A stretch of 64,000 nucleotides of DNA, from positions 3,575,127 to 3,639,126 of the forward strand of contig JAQFVV010006272.1 in NCBI GenBank assembly GCA_028023455.1, given 5' to 3'. This DNA is from Epiperipatus broadwayi (Eukaryota; Onychophora; Udeonychophora; Euonychophora; Peripatidae). How positions within the stretch are numbered: the stretch's first letter is position 1; each line of letters starts with the position of its first letter. A program made the translations under genes and the position numbers. Shown piece after piece: positions 44,931 to 56,000 of this stretch. The notes below the pieces were generated by a model that made no database searches, was not told the DNA's origin, and was given only the letters and a program-made list of their open reading frames with translations.

Positions 44931-45529
44931 AGCAGTGGTTGGCAGCCAAAGATATGAGTTGCTAAGATTTCCTGATTGCAGACTTAGGCTATGATTTAAT
45001 GTTATTTTACTTAGGGACTTATAAAACAAATAAATATATATTTATAACTATGTATCACTTCCAAGAAAAACAAGATTGCATGAGTTGAAAAAAGAATATT
45101 AAATGGTATATTGTTGGACTTTGTGAAGTTAATTGATTTAAAAATTAGACATGTATTTTATTGCAATGGCACAAATATTGGAAATCCAAGTGGAGAGGAA
45201 TTCGTTATAAATAAAATATAAAAGAAAAATATTGTGGGGATTAATAATATATATAACAGAATGGCAAGATTTGTTATTTATCTTAATGGAAGATAATAAT
45301 TGCAAATACTTCAACTTTACGCATCAACAGGTTTTTATTGTGATGAAGAAGTAAATGATTTTTTTATATGGATGTTCAAAATGCATTTGATCAGACCAAA
45401 TAAGATTCTAAAATTGTCAAGGGAGAAATTAATGTTCAATTAGTCAAAGATTGAAAGACAAAAGCAAAAGCATTATGTTTAAATTTGGTTATAAGCTTCT
45501 AAACATCACATGATCACCATTTCTTATGC

Positions 45530-45690
45530 TTGCTCCTCACTGACAAGAGCCACAAGCTAGAAACTAGTCTGGGGATATTGAATGAGTAGGCACTGGATAG
45601 GGGTTTTATGTACAAGTCTTCTGTCATCCATTGATTACTCTGGCTTTCACTGAGTGGCATTACTGTATGGAGAGTTTTGCCTATTTTAAA
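45530..45690 (+). mobile_element. Hammerhead unit H3 (eroded partial copy)
   Basis: Matches family 1 from CTCCTCACTGA through CTAGTCTGGGGATATTG, the ATTGATTACTCTGG block and GTATGGAGAGTTTTGCC. The core box is CTGACAA instead of CTGANGA and stem II is disrupted (GAGCCACAAGCTAG), so it is predicted inactive, although GAAA and CTAGTC survive. It lies just upstream of the RTE-like LINE. Confidence 0.75.
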
Positions 45691-45899
45691 TTTGGTTATG
45701 ATGATTGAATTGAGAGAGGACATAGACTTTTGAAGTTTATAGAGAAAATACCCCTGTATATTATCAATTCTTTCTTTCAAAACGATACTAAACAGAAAGA
45801 TGGACATGGAATTGTACAAATAAAAGTACAATTAAATTGAATTATATTTTGATTCACAAAAAATGTGTATTTCATGATTGTAATATTCTTGATAGAGTC

Positions 45900-48500
45900 A
45901 ACACAGAAAGTGATCTTTGATTATTAAGATTTAAGATACATGTTAAAGCAAAAATAGAGACAAAACTTATTCAAAAAAAAAGCAATATCAACAGTTGATA
46001 TTTCTAACATTAAAAAATAATACTGTGAATTTAAATTAGAACTTGCAAACCATTTTAAAATATTAACAGGTTCAGAAGATAATACAGATGTGAATGAAAT
46101 TAATAAGAAGATAAATGGTACTCTATTAATAACTGCAACAAAAATAGCTGGCACAAGAAAGCAGCAATATATCAGAAAATTTTCTATTGAGACAAAATGA
46201 TATATGAAAAAAAGATTCATGAAAATATTTAAAAATGATTCATTAAGAAGAATTAAATATCTATAATTTTATAAAATGGTATAAAAACAGTTAATTGTGT
46301 TGTAAGAAAATATAATTATGAGTTTGCAGGGAAAGTATAAAAAAGAAATGTGAAAAACTATCTTGATATAGGAAGGGAAGTTATTTCTGCAGTATAAAGA
46401 ACTATTACTAAAACAAGATTTGACATCATGAAATGTGGAGAAGAATTCTATCAACAATTATATAGTAGTAAATAACAAAACAAAAAAAAGAAAGTAACTT
46501 CCTACATTTATTATATATTCTGAATAACCAGCATTTTATGTGAAGAAGTGAGAATGAAGAAGGAAAAAGCTCCAGAAAATAGTGGAATTATAATTAATAT
46601 CTTAAAAGAAGTGAAAGAAGACATAGAAAAATTGTTTCCAAAATGATATACCAAATGTTTAAATGATAAAAATGTATCAGATGGCTAGAAGAATGTGGCA
46701 GTAAAGAAGATATTAGAATTTACAGAATTATTACTCTTTCATAAATTCTATACAAAAAATTTACCAATCAAAAGATCAAGCTAGATTCAAAATGATTTTA
46801 TCACAGTAGATAGAATCCAGGTATTGATAACAGTTTTAGAATAAATAAATAAATAAACATATGAGCTTTCATTATATGTTGAATTTGTAGATTATAAAAT
46901 GCTATTTGATTTTATAAGCATTTCTGCAGTCATTAAAGCATGGATTATTAAGATATAGAATCAGGATATTGTCATATTCTGAAGAATATTTATTTAAATG
47001 CAAAAGCAATAATTAGATTACACAATGACACTAAGAAGATTATCATTGAGAAGTGTTTGACAGGATAATTCCATATCTCCAAAATTATCAATAGTTATAT
47101 AAAAAGTATTATGTGAATTAAAATGGAAAGCTGAGAGTTAATATAAATGGAGATTATTTAAGCTGTATTTATATATTAGAATATTTCCATTATCTAGTAT
47201 TGAATGTCTTTAAAAAATTAACTTTATTCAAATTTTCCAATTACATTTGATTGTTAGTAATAGTGCACAGGCTGGTTTATGCATGACCTTTCACGAGGTA
47301 TTATTCTCCTCTCTTCAGATGTTTCTAGCATGACCAGTGACAATCCACGGGAATCAAATCTGGACCTTTGGATTGTTGAATATTGAATTTTAAGATAATG
47401 GATCTAACCAACTGAGCCATCCTGCTGTCTTTGGTAGGATGTCTCTGTTGGTTAGAGTGATATTTTAAAATTCAATATCCAGGAATCTAAGAGTCCAAGT
47501 AGGATGGCTGTTGGTTAGAGCATTACCTTAAAATTCAATATTCAAGAGTCTAAGGGTTTTTAATTCCCATGATAGTATTGTCACTGATTAGGTCAGAAAC
47601 ATCTGAAGAAGAGAGAATAATATCTCTCTAAACATTGTGCATATAATAACCTGTGTATTATTACCAACAGTTTTTTTTCTAAAGACATTCAATACTTAAT
47701 ATTAGATGATGGAAATAGTTCAATATATAATTACAAGTAAAATGCCATCATCACAAACCTTCATGAAAACATTATTTAAGCCATTTAGATTTTACTGATG
47801 ATGTCATTGATTTTGAAAACAATCCTTCAGAGCTTTAGAAAATATCACAAGTTATCAAATGAAAATAAGAAAATAGATCTAAAATATGCTAAAAAGATTA
47901 AAGTAATGTTCAATGAAGAGAAGAAAATAAAAATTGATAATGATGAATTAGAAGAATATAACAATTACAAATACATTGGTGAGATAATTAATACAGACGA
48001 ACATATAAAATGAAATTAATCACAGAATTAAACTGGGATGAAATGCTTTTGGCAGCAATAACTTAATATTAAAAGAAAATATGCATATTTGCTTTAAAAC
48101 TTATTTAATAGATGTGTGATAAAAATTCTTTCTAATAAATCTGACTTGGACACTTAATAAAAGAGCAATACAGGGATTTCAAACTACTCAATGAAATATG
48201 GACAAATTATGTTAGGAGTAGCAAGAAGAGACAGAAATTAAAAATACAACAGATTTTACTTACATTGAAAGAATTAAGAAACCAAAATAGTGATGGGTTA
48301 AACATATTTCTAGTAAAATAATAATAGATGGACAGGTGGAATATTAAATATGATACTTAAAAATTGTAAAAGATCTAGAAAAAGATCATATGTCAGATGG
48401 GTGGATGAAATGAGAAAGTTTTCCCATGCGTTGTGAAGTACTTGGAGAGATTTTTTTTTTTAGAGGTTGATAATGGTTGAAAATGATGGCAAGGAAATAA
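45900..48500 (+). pseudogene. RTE-like LINE, decayed, interrupted by a foldback element
   Basis: Plus-strand motifs in the order of RTE-type ORF2: a linker ending FKLELANHFKIL and KFSIETK (46030-46200); MKKEKAPENSGI (46555-46590, family K-A-P-G-x-D-G-I); an F-V-D-Y-like stretch (46880-46900) with following helix; an interrupted G-V-R-Q-G-D region (47060); then, after the insertion, HLDFTDDVIDFENN (47782-47823), the F-A-D-D catalytic box with Ala replaced by Thr; KIKVMFNEEKKIKID and YNNYKYIGEIINTDE (47900-48002, family Y-x-Y-L-G); and RSRKRSYVRWVDEMRKF (48367-48420, family G-R-P-x-x-R-W-x-D-D). Frameshifts and stops are numerous. Copy 58900-60230 (minus) is the same family. Confidence 0.75.
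47163..47770. mobile_element. Foldback tRNA-SINE-like element, copy V, with 10-bp target duplication
   Basis: The 608-bp insert is flanked by perfect ATTATTTAAG at 47153-47162 and 47771-47780. The interrupted LINE reading resumes exactly after the second copy, which proves insertion. Arms are inverted. Two central tRNA-like pieces are visible: AACCAACTGAGCCATCC (minus) and TGGTTAGAGCATTA (plus), i.e. A-box sequence of a Lys/Ile-type tRNA. The right terminus carries ...ACAAACCTTCATGAAAAC while the left terminus lacks the last ~33 bp, so the copy is truncated on one side, as in target-primed reverse transcription. Confidence 0.88.
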
Positions 48501-48942
48501 AATAGTGATGGTATATATAATCAAATGATTAACCATAATATAAATAATGAATAATGCTAAGATTATTCTGATGTCATATGACCACTTCCTCTTATGCTTG
48601 TGTATAACTGTTATTAAAACAGGCAAAACTCACTATATATTGAAATGGTAAATCTGATTCAGATTTGCCATTTCACGGTCTGACCCACCTAATTATTTAT
48701 TTACTAACATTTCCTTTTTTTTATTATTCTAAAAAAATATTTTAACATTTTTGTAACCATCCTGAATCAATCCTAAAATTTATTTTGGATCGTATAATTA
48801 TACTAACACACTGTTATTCTATTTATTATAAAAAAAAAAAATTTCAAATAATTAACTTTGAATTTTTTTATATAGTTTAGATATATATGTTTAAAATGCT
48901 TTATTTTTAGTTCAAGAATTCAAGATGGCCTTTGTGAAAAGA
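48393..48942. other. LINE tail and AT-rich sequence
   Basis: The RTE-like fragment fades out near 48500. A 30-bp piece at 48613-48641 (minus) matches the GTGAGTTTTGCCTGTTTTAA end of the 52.9-kb hammerhead unit. No other feature. Confidence 0.5.
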
Positions 48943-49120
48943 TTTGTACCTCGATAAGAAGTTTAAAATAAATGTTTAAATTAAAAGAATAGATAAATTA
49001 CCAAAATCCATTCACTGTGGAATCTCTATTCATTAATTAATAGAGATTCTACATTGTTATCTAAATTAAAAACTAATATAAAATTAGATTGAAATATATT
49101 AATCCTTATCGAGGTACAAA
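48943..49120. mobile_element. Small foldback element
   Basis: TTTGTACCTCGATAAG (48943-48958) is exactly complementary to 49105-49120. Inside it, AATCTCTATT (49021-49030) is complementary to 49039-49048, making a second hairpin. Total about 178 bp, with no coding capacity. Confidence 0.7.
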
Positions 49121-49208
49121 CTTTATAAAATTAGAATAAAAACAATTTTCATCAAAATATAAAATCACAAACCAATTTTCTTTAAAAAACTTATTTTTTT
49201 TTTATTAT

Positions 49209-49275
49209 GACTATATGAAATTAATATCAAGAGCAACGTTTCGACTATTTACTTCCTTATAGTCTTTTTCAAGCC
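49209..49275 (-). repeat. PLE-tail-like hairpin with GAAAC
   Basis: On the minus strand, GACTAT and ATAGTC (six pairs, 49259-49264 with 49243-49248) enclose a 10-nt loop and are followed directly by GAAAC (49239-49243). This resembles stem II plus box 2 of a hammerhead. The preceding box 1 would be CTTGAAAAA rather than CTGANGA, so it is at best a decayed ribozyme. Confidence 0.4.
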
Positions 49276-49504
49276 ACTAAAATATAAAAAACAATAAAAC
49301 AAATAAAATAAAACATAATACAATCATTAAACTCTACATATATTTCAAATCTTCTCAATACAAAAACATAAATTTAATATAAAACATTAGAACATTACCT
49401 TCCTCTATTTAAAACAACCTACAATTTAAACTTCTATTTAAAACACTCTGTTTAAATTATATTTAGATAAAATATCTCAAAAACCAGTCCCATCACCCAC
49501 AACA

Positions 49505-49800
49505 ATCAATTAGTTTTTTTCTTTTATTCCTATATTGTTTTAATTCCCTACTATAAAAAATTTTTTCTTTTTTTTTAAAACTTACTTTATAATTAACTAT
49601 TGTTTCTAAAAGTTCTATTTTTTTTTTTTTTGTAAATAATGTGACTAGTTTTTATTTTTTATAAAATCAATTAGTTTTTTATTCATATATGGTTTAAATT
49701 CCTTAATATAAAAATTTTCCTTTAAAAATCTTTCTTTATAATTAATTACTGTTTCTAAAAGTTCTATTTTGTAATTAATGTGACCAGATTTACAATTGCT
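49505..49800. repeat. Tandem duplication, two units of about 160 bp
   Basis: ATCAATTAGTTTTTT starts at about 49506 and 49667. Both units share TTTATAATTAA, GTTTCTAAAAGTTCTATTTT and an AATGTGACNAG end. Confidence 0.8.
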
Positions 49801-49998
49801 ATTGTTTTCTAAAAGATTACCTGAGGCAGCAGGAAGTAATAAATAGAGAGTGGTCTTTTCAGACAGAGAGTGACAGAGAACAGAGAGAGTTGTAGAAAGC
49901 ACGCTATGATGATCGAGGAGTAAAACAGGGTAATCGCTGCCCTTTCCCTCCTGAGATCCGAAATCTTCCATTATGCTGCTGCCAGAACATGCCATCAA
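49645..49998 (-). CDS. Weak 117-aa frame, possible first exon
   Basis: The first ~60 residues (MMACSGSSIMEDFGSQEGKG, later HHSVLSTTLSVLCHSLSEKT) come from DNA of balanced composition. The rest is Lys/Asn/Ile-rich and overlaps the tandem duplication at 49505-49800. A donor-like CCTCAG/GTAATC occurs at about 49816 in the minus sense, right at the composition change, so only the first part might be exonic. I recognise no domain. It could equally be the 5' part of a transposable element. Confidence 0.2.
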   Translation of the reverse strand: MMACSGSSIMEDFGSQEGKGSDYPVLLLDHHSVLSTTLSVLCHSLSEKTTLYLLLPAASGNLLENNSNCKSGHINYKIELLETVINYKERFLKENFYIKEFKPYMNKKLIDFIKNKN

Positions 49999-50315
49999 CT
50001 GCCATAAGCCATCAATGTTCGCCCACAGAACTCATTCTGGGGAGCACCAAGGTAGTCATCCAGATTTGACCAAAGTATTATTAGAATGTAAATATAATTT
50101 CGTAAAGCTTTAAAATGTCAAAAGTTAATATTTATTCAGGATCTTTTTTTTAACTGTCTCTTTAACCTGTTCTTTTAAATTATTTATAATATTTTTTTCT
50201 TTTGATAACTCAAGCTCACAACAATTTTCTAATATTTGTTATTGACTATGAATTTATTTATTTATTTTATATTAATTTTTAGCATGAGATTATTTCATGC
50301 TTTGATTTTTTTTGT

Positions 50316-50462
50316 ATTTCGACAAGCTTCACTCGCAGGGGCTCAGAGTAATTTGCTAAGAGAGCAAACTATGTTTTATTAGAGGTAGTTCAAGCGAACG
50401 ATTTAATTTTAAAATAAAATAATTTTGATCTATTTTATTTCGCAAGTGAAGTTATGTCGAAT
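50316..50462. mobile_element. MITE with about 20-bp terminal inverted repeats
   Basis: TTCGACAAGCTTCACTCGC at the left is complementary to GCAAGTGAAGTTATGTCGAA at the right with three mismatches. The outer flanks are TA-rich, compatible with a TA target. About 146 bp, non-coding. Confidence 0.65.
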
Positions 50463-50828
50463 ATATATATTTCAAAATAAACATGTCGTAATTTCTGTAA
50501 ACTGTTTTATTATAGATTTCCCAGAATGGGATTCTATAATTTTATATTTCTGTAATTCAAAATAGAATATAATACACTATGGATTTTTGACCTAGTAACA
50601 GCGCCGCTGGATAGCGTCAGTTAATTATCATGCATTTTTTTAAGTTAGGAAGGGGGAATTTTTTCAAGAATTAAATTCCCTTATTTCTATAAGTATGTTT
50701 TTTTTTTTTTTTTGTATGTTAAATATTTATATAAAGTAGTTGTTTATGCAGGTTGTTCTCTATGCAGTATTAGATCATTTTAAGGCTATTTAATTATAAT
50801 TCGTTCCTATTTAATAATTATAAGATCT

Positions 50829-51157
50829 CGGGTTAATAAAGAATGCTTGGAGTCTCATGAATAGACCTAAAACGGTCATAGATTTTGTGATTTGGAGTTA
50901 GCTTCCGTTCTTCGCATACGCCTGTGAAACGGACAGCGTGTTTGAGATAGAGTTGGTTTGTCAGCAGAATTCGTAGAGGCGAATATGAGGACTCTCTGTA
51001 ATTCCTATCTCCTATCGATACATGGACACGACATGTGGACGTATCGATTTTCCTTTTATTCTTTGTTGGAATAGACATACGAGTGTCCGTAATCCGGTTC
51101 GTATTTTCTTACTTATGTTTCTTCTCTCCATTTTGCATTCGTATATTTATTAACCCG
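50829..51157. mobile_element. Possible MITE-like element with 12-bp inverted ends
   Basis: CGGGTTAATAAA (50829-50840) is exactly complementary to 51146-51157, and both ends are followed inward by GAATGC after 0 or 5 bases. The interior is markedly richer in G+C and CpG than its surroundings. The 81-codon minus frame (50833-51078) reads through the left end and has no recognised domain. No clear target duplication. Confidence 0.45.
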
Positions 51158-52321
51158 ACATTATTTTGCTTTTATTTTGCCTATCTAATACGTAAGCCTT
51201 AGGGAAATGATTCTACCGAAAGGATCTTCGACCCGAGTAATAGACTCTTTTGTTCTTTTGCGTAATTAGTTAAAATCATTTGGTTTTGGCTAATTCACAG
51301 CATATTTCATTATAGGGATAATTTTAGTTGTAAGTCCAACTAAAGTGACATGTTTGCTTTGATAATTAACTGATATATATTTTTTATTATAATCACTTAC
51401 AGTTTTAAAGTTATTTATAAGCTATGCCAGCAAGGTCCACTAATGTGATAAAACATTAGTTGTTGAAAATCCAAATTATTAATTTTATAAAGATAAATAA
51501 AAATCAATTTTTTCATATATGTTAATGGAGTTAGACGTCAAATTAGTCTTACTACAAATTAGTCTTACTACAATCGTCTATTTAATTAATATCTTTTTCA
51601 ATAGGAATGTTTTTTTAAGTCATTCTTATATATGTGCGTTAGGCAGATGTTTAAACCTATTGCTATATTATAAGCTTGTAATAAATGTGCACGGGGATTT
51701 TGAAATCCGTGGTCATTTAATTATGAAATAATTTTTGCTATTTGAAAAAAAGAAGAGAGAATAAATGTAAACACAATGAAAGATGTATAAACTTAACAAA
51801 ATAAATTGTACAAAGTCAATAACGTCAATGCTGACCGCTAATAAAAATAAAGTCGTCAGGAACTCATATAATTATGAAGTTAATTTAAAAATTGTATTTT
51901 TGTTTTTTTTGAGCTTGAGTTTAAACTAATGTAAAATAACTAATGTAGAATGCCCAATGATTTTAAATATATATATAACTAAAACAAACTTCCAGTGTTC
52001 TCGAATCATTTTGTTTACTTTTATTTTAAATAAATTTTGATTTTTAAACATACATATCAACCAATCTAATCACCCAAGTTCTCATTTAAATGTAATAAAA
52101 TCGAATCTCATGCTTTAAGACCCAGCTGCCTGCACAGTGAAAATAAAGGAATTCGATCGTATCGTCAAGAAAGGCCATTGATTAGATCTTTGACCTGGGG
52201 ATATAGGTAAATAGGGCAGAATTCACGATGTACCTGATTTATCTATCTTGTACATGGTCGGACTCGAGGTATTTTACCTGTATTCAGGGGTTTGTTGGAA
52301 TGTGTGTTTTTCGACCGGTAC
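51158..52321. other. Sequence of mixed composition, no gene recognised
   Basis: GC-richer patches occur at 51195-51260 and 52130-52320. No coding frame with splice sites could be supported. Confidence 0.4.
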
Positions 52322-52708
52322 AATATATTGCCACACACAGCAAGCTAGAGTAATCAATGGATGCCAAAAGGCTTGTGCATAAAATCCCCACCTAGTGCCC
52401 ACTCATGCAATATCCCCAGACTAGTTTCTGGCTTATGGCCTTCATCAGTTAGGAGCCTTGGATCTGAGAGCACTGCATCTAGATCTTAGGATCTAATGCA
52501 ACCCTCCAGCAACCATCTTTTATCTCCATTCAACTACAAAACTATGAGTCTTAAACTGAAAACACCTTAATGTTTTCAATCCAAGCCCATTAGCTTATAT
52601 AGTCATATGGGTCTGAATCCAGTTCAGTACCCATACATTTTGGTATCTTTGGTTCTTTAATAACTATAGCCACCACTATCCTATTAGGCAGGATTAATTT
52701 TAAGCCAA
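52322..52708 (-). mobile_element. Hammerhead unit H4 (minus arm of head-to-head pair)
   Basis: Contains the whole family-1 body, including the end of the open frame (KEPKIPKCMG ... DPYDYIS then stop), then the hammerhead region (52405-52463) and the AAGCCTTTTGGCATCCATTG block. Core CTGATGA (52442-52448), GAAA and CTAGTC are intact. The second base pair of inner stem I is broken (TCCTAA against TGGGGA), the outer stem has TTGCAT instead of TTGGAT, and the first pair of stem II is A-A. Confidence 0.8.
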
Positions 52709-52710
52709 TA

Positions 52711-53001
52711 AGCTAATGGGCTTGGATTGAAAACATTAAGGTGTTTTCAGTTTAAGACTCATAGTTTTGTAGTTAAATGGAGATAAAAGGTGTTTATTGG
52801 ACAGTTGCATTAGATCCTAAGATCTAGATGCAGTGCTCTCAGATCCAAGGCTCCTCACTGACGAAGGCCATAAGCCAGAAACTAGTCTGGGGATATTGGA
52901 TGAGTAGGCACTAGATGGGGATTTTATGCACAAGCCTTCTGGCATCCATTGATTACTCTAGCTTGGTGTGTGTGACAATATATATATATAGTGAGTTTTG
53001 C
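52711..53001 (+). mobile_element. Hammerhead unit H5 (plus arm of head-to-head pair)
   Basis: The reverse complement of H4 over about 280 bp at roughly 92% identity, starting at GGGCTTGGATTGAAAAC and ending in GTGAGTTTTGCCTGTTTTAA after a short TA tract. The spacer between the arms (about 110 bp) is the unique part of H4. The hammerhead is at 52843-52901. Confidence 0.8.
52843..52901 (+). ncRNA. Hammerhead ribozyme candidate, type I (family 1, second copy)
   Basis: Outer stem I ATCCAA/TTGGAT, inner stem I TCCTCA/TGGGGA, core CTGACGA (52858-52864; position 7 is free to vary in HHRs), stem II GGC/GCC around CATAA with an A-A mismatch at its base, GAAA, then CTAG-T-C. Only the weakened stem II distinguishes it from the best copy at 40961-41019. 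Confidence 0.7.
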
Positions 53002-56000
53002 CTGTTTTAATTATTCTGATGTGTTAAATTTTAATGACTGCTAAACAAATCAAGTAATATGTTACCTTTATCATGTTTTTTTTAAAGTTCAGGAAATCAA
53101 TTAAGACTCCCATCAAACATAGAGATTAATGTATTTTAAATATATTCATAAATTTGTGCTTAGTATAATATTATACTGAATATTGAGAATGTATTTAAAA
53201 GCTATTGGGTTGCTATATTTGTTGAAATTTTAATTTTCTGAGCTACTAATAAATTAGATTTGACTGACAGAAATGCATGATTAGAAAAAAAGTTGATTTT
53301 TTTTCATCAACATTTCTATTTCAAACATTAGAAAATTTCCAGAGAGTATGAGAAAATAACATGAATACTATTACGCACACACACACAAGAAAATATATAG
53401 CAATGCAATACATATAAAACTTTCAAACACATCTGTTCCTATCATCACACATACACACCTATGTAGATATATACGCAGCACTACCACATACAAGTACATA
53501 GATTTTACACACACACATACATCTATATACCTTACATAATACTATACACTATTGGAAAATAGAAAAAAAACTTTGGAGAAAAAGTTGAAAAAAAAAAATC
53601 CATACACGTGTCAAATTCTTTACACTTTGCTTTAAAATAATCACAACATTATATACTCAATTAACAAGAAAAAAATTTTTCTATACAAATATTTCCATTC
53701 TTAGCAAACATGGAAGAAAAGTAGAAAAAAAAAAATTCTACATAACAAAACTCTTGAAGTAAAAAAAAACCTTACATATACATTAATATAGTAGTTCAAA
53801 CTACTTTCATATTTTATACAATCTATTTAACCATAAGAGTATTCACTTTTAATTAATCTATTTATCAAAAAAAAAAATTACAGACTATGGATGGAAAACA
53901 TAGTATTCCTCTTTACTTTATTAACAAAACAGTATTTGATTTTATAAAATCAATATGACAAAACTAAATCATTTTATATTCTGGAAAATTATGTATATAT
54001 TAAATTATATATAGCAAATTATACACATAGCTAATGAATTATTCAGGGTGTGGGAATAATTAACAGGCTCCACGATTGGGCATCCAAACTCGGAAAAAAA
54101 ACGCAGCCCCTGTGCCTGTCAAAATCATGTATTCATTCAACAAGACCAATAATCCAAGCAAAAGTACCTTGAATCTAACCATGCGCAAGATACATATGTC
54201 AGGACAAGGTTTGCTAAATAAAGATATAAAATGATGAAGAAGGCAATATGCTATTATAGATTACAACAAAAATAAATGAGGTTTATTATGAAACTCTGGG
54301 TGGCTTTGCTAAAGGAAATTCCTGATATGTACAGGTAGATAAGAGAAATGTTGGCCCTCCAGCCAAAGCATGTCTCTGAATAATAATAAAATATTTTTGA
54401 TGTGCTGGATTTCCCATACACATCTTAAATGGCAATGCCCGAAAGTGGATCCCTTGGTATGAACTATATCTACTTTGAGAGAGTGTGAAAGATTGGACTG
54501 GTCATAGTTAAATTTCCAAAGGTTCTGATGAGTAAGTAGCAAAGCAAAATAATAAGTGAATGGTTGTAGCTGTAAAAACATTAATGCCTTAGACATATAT
54601 ATATAGATAGTGTATCACTAACAAAATTAATAACTTAATTCCTGATTAAAATAATCGGCTTCCTAACATGATGGAAAGTCCCAGAGGCCTTAGGCAATTA
54701 CTGAACAGATCATAAAACATAATATAAAAAAAGGAAGTCAAGAATTAAAATTTAAAATATAAGTTGTTTTCCACACTTTACAAATATTTCATTTATCAAT
54801 AAAGTTATTAAATAGTTTATGAAAGATTACAAAATAAGACTTTTAATTAACATAGACGGGGCATTGAATATCAAACTCACTTTGATGAAGTTTGACAATA
54901 TAAAGCATAATAAATTATACATCGAATTTTTGACAAATAAAAATATATGTATGAAACATATACTGACAAAACGCTATAATAGATTTTACTTAATTGATTC
55001 ACTAAAATTCTTTATTCTTTCAAAGAATTAGAATTACAGGGCTATTTTAAATGGGAGGCAATAGTAAGATACTTTTAAAATAAATCATTCAAAATAAATT
55101 TATATATGATATACAAAACTAAATGAGCTTTCTATTAATTAATTTATGGGAAGTAAGTCTCCCATAATGATTTTGACTGGAAAAATAAGAGGGAGAGAAT
55201 TTAAAGTTAATAGCTCATTGAATTTTGTACTTGAAAATTTCAGTACATCAAATATTCTAAATAAACCAACAAAAATTAATTTAATTTGCCGCATCAAAAT
55301 AATGTAAGATTTTATAAGAATTGATATTTTAAATTTAATAAAATTAAAAGATGCATTTTCAACCAAGCTGCATAAACATCATACAGATATATAAAATATA
55401 AATTAGTATTGATTTGGAAAACAAGTAAAATGGAATCAATGGCTTGCAGTGAATTGGACATTACCTCAGAATCAATCAGTAGGCATTTCATGGCTTGAAA
55501 CAGGCAGTTAATACAGTCAGATCATTTCAGGCTTCCTCAACACAGACAGTCTCTGGCTAGATGTTTAAAGCACTGGAAAGGCATGGATGGGATGGTGGGA
55601 CAGAGCTCCGGAAAGCAAGGGTTGATCTTTTTAGCTAGTCATTCTTTAATCACGATGTACTGAATCTAAACTACACTTCAGTGAACCATTCTCAATAAAA
55701 CTCAATAATAATCCTTATCATATTTTCCACTATTTATGTGTTCTGATCTTTATTTATAGGATTGAATTTACAGTGACAACTGCCAATTGCAATTACTCTT
55801 AACTGTTCCTCTGAGGTTGGTGCCTGCTTTGGAGGGAAAATCCATAACTCTGCATGAACATACCCCAAGGGTTGATTTGCTAATTAAAAAAAACAACAAC
55901 AAGCATATTAAGTTTATCAGTCATTGTACTAACAAAATCTATTTAATTAAGGTTTAGATTAACAAAAATATAGATTTTATTCAGAAAATTTTTAGGAATT

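Noticed and set aside
44935-44951. hAT terminal repeat CAGTGGTTGGCAGCC
   Set aside because: No matching inverted end or 8-bp duplication found within several kb; too short alone.
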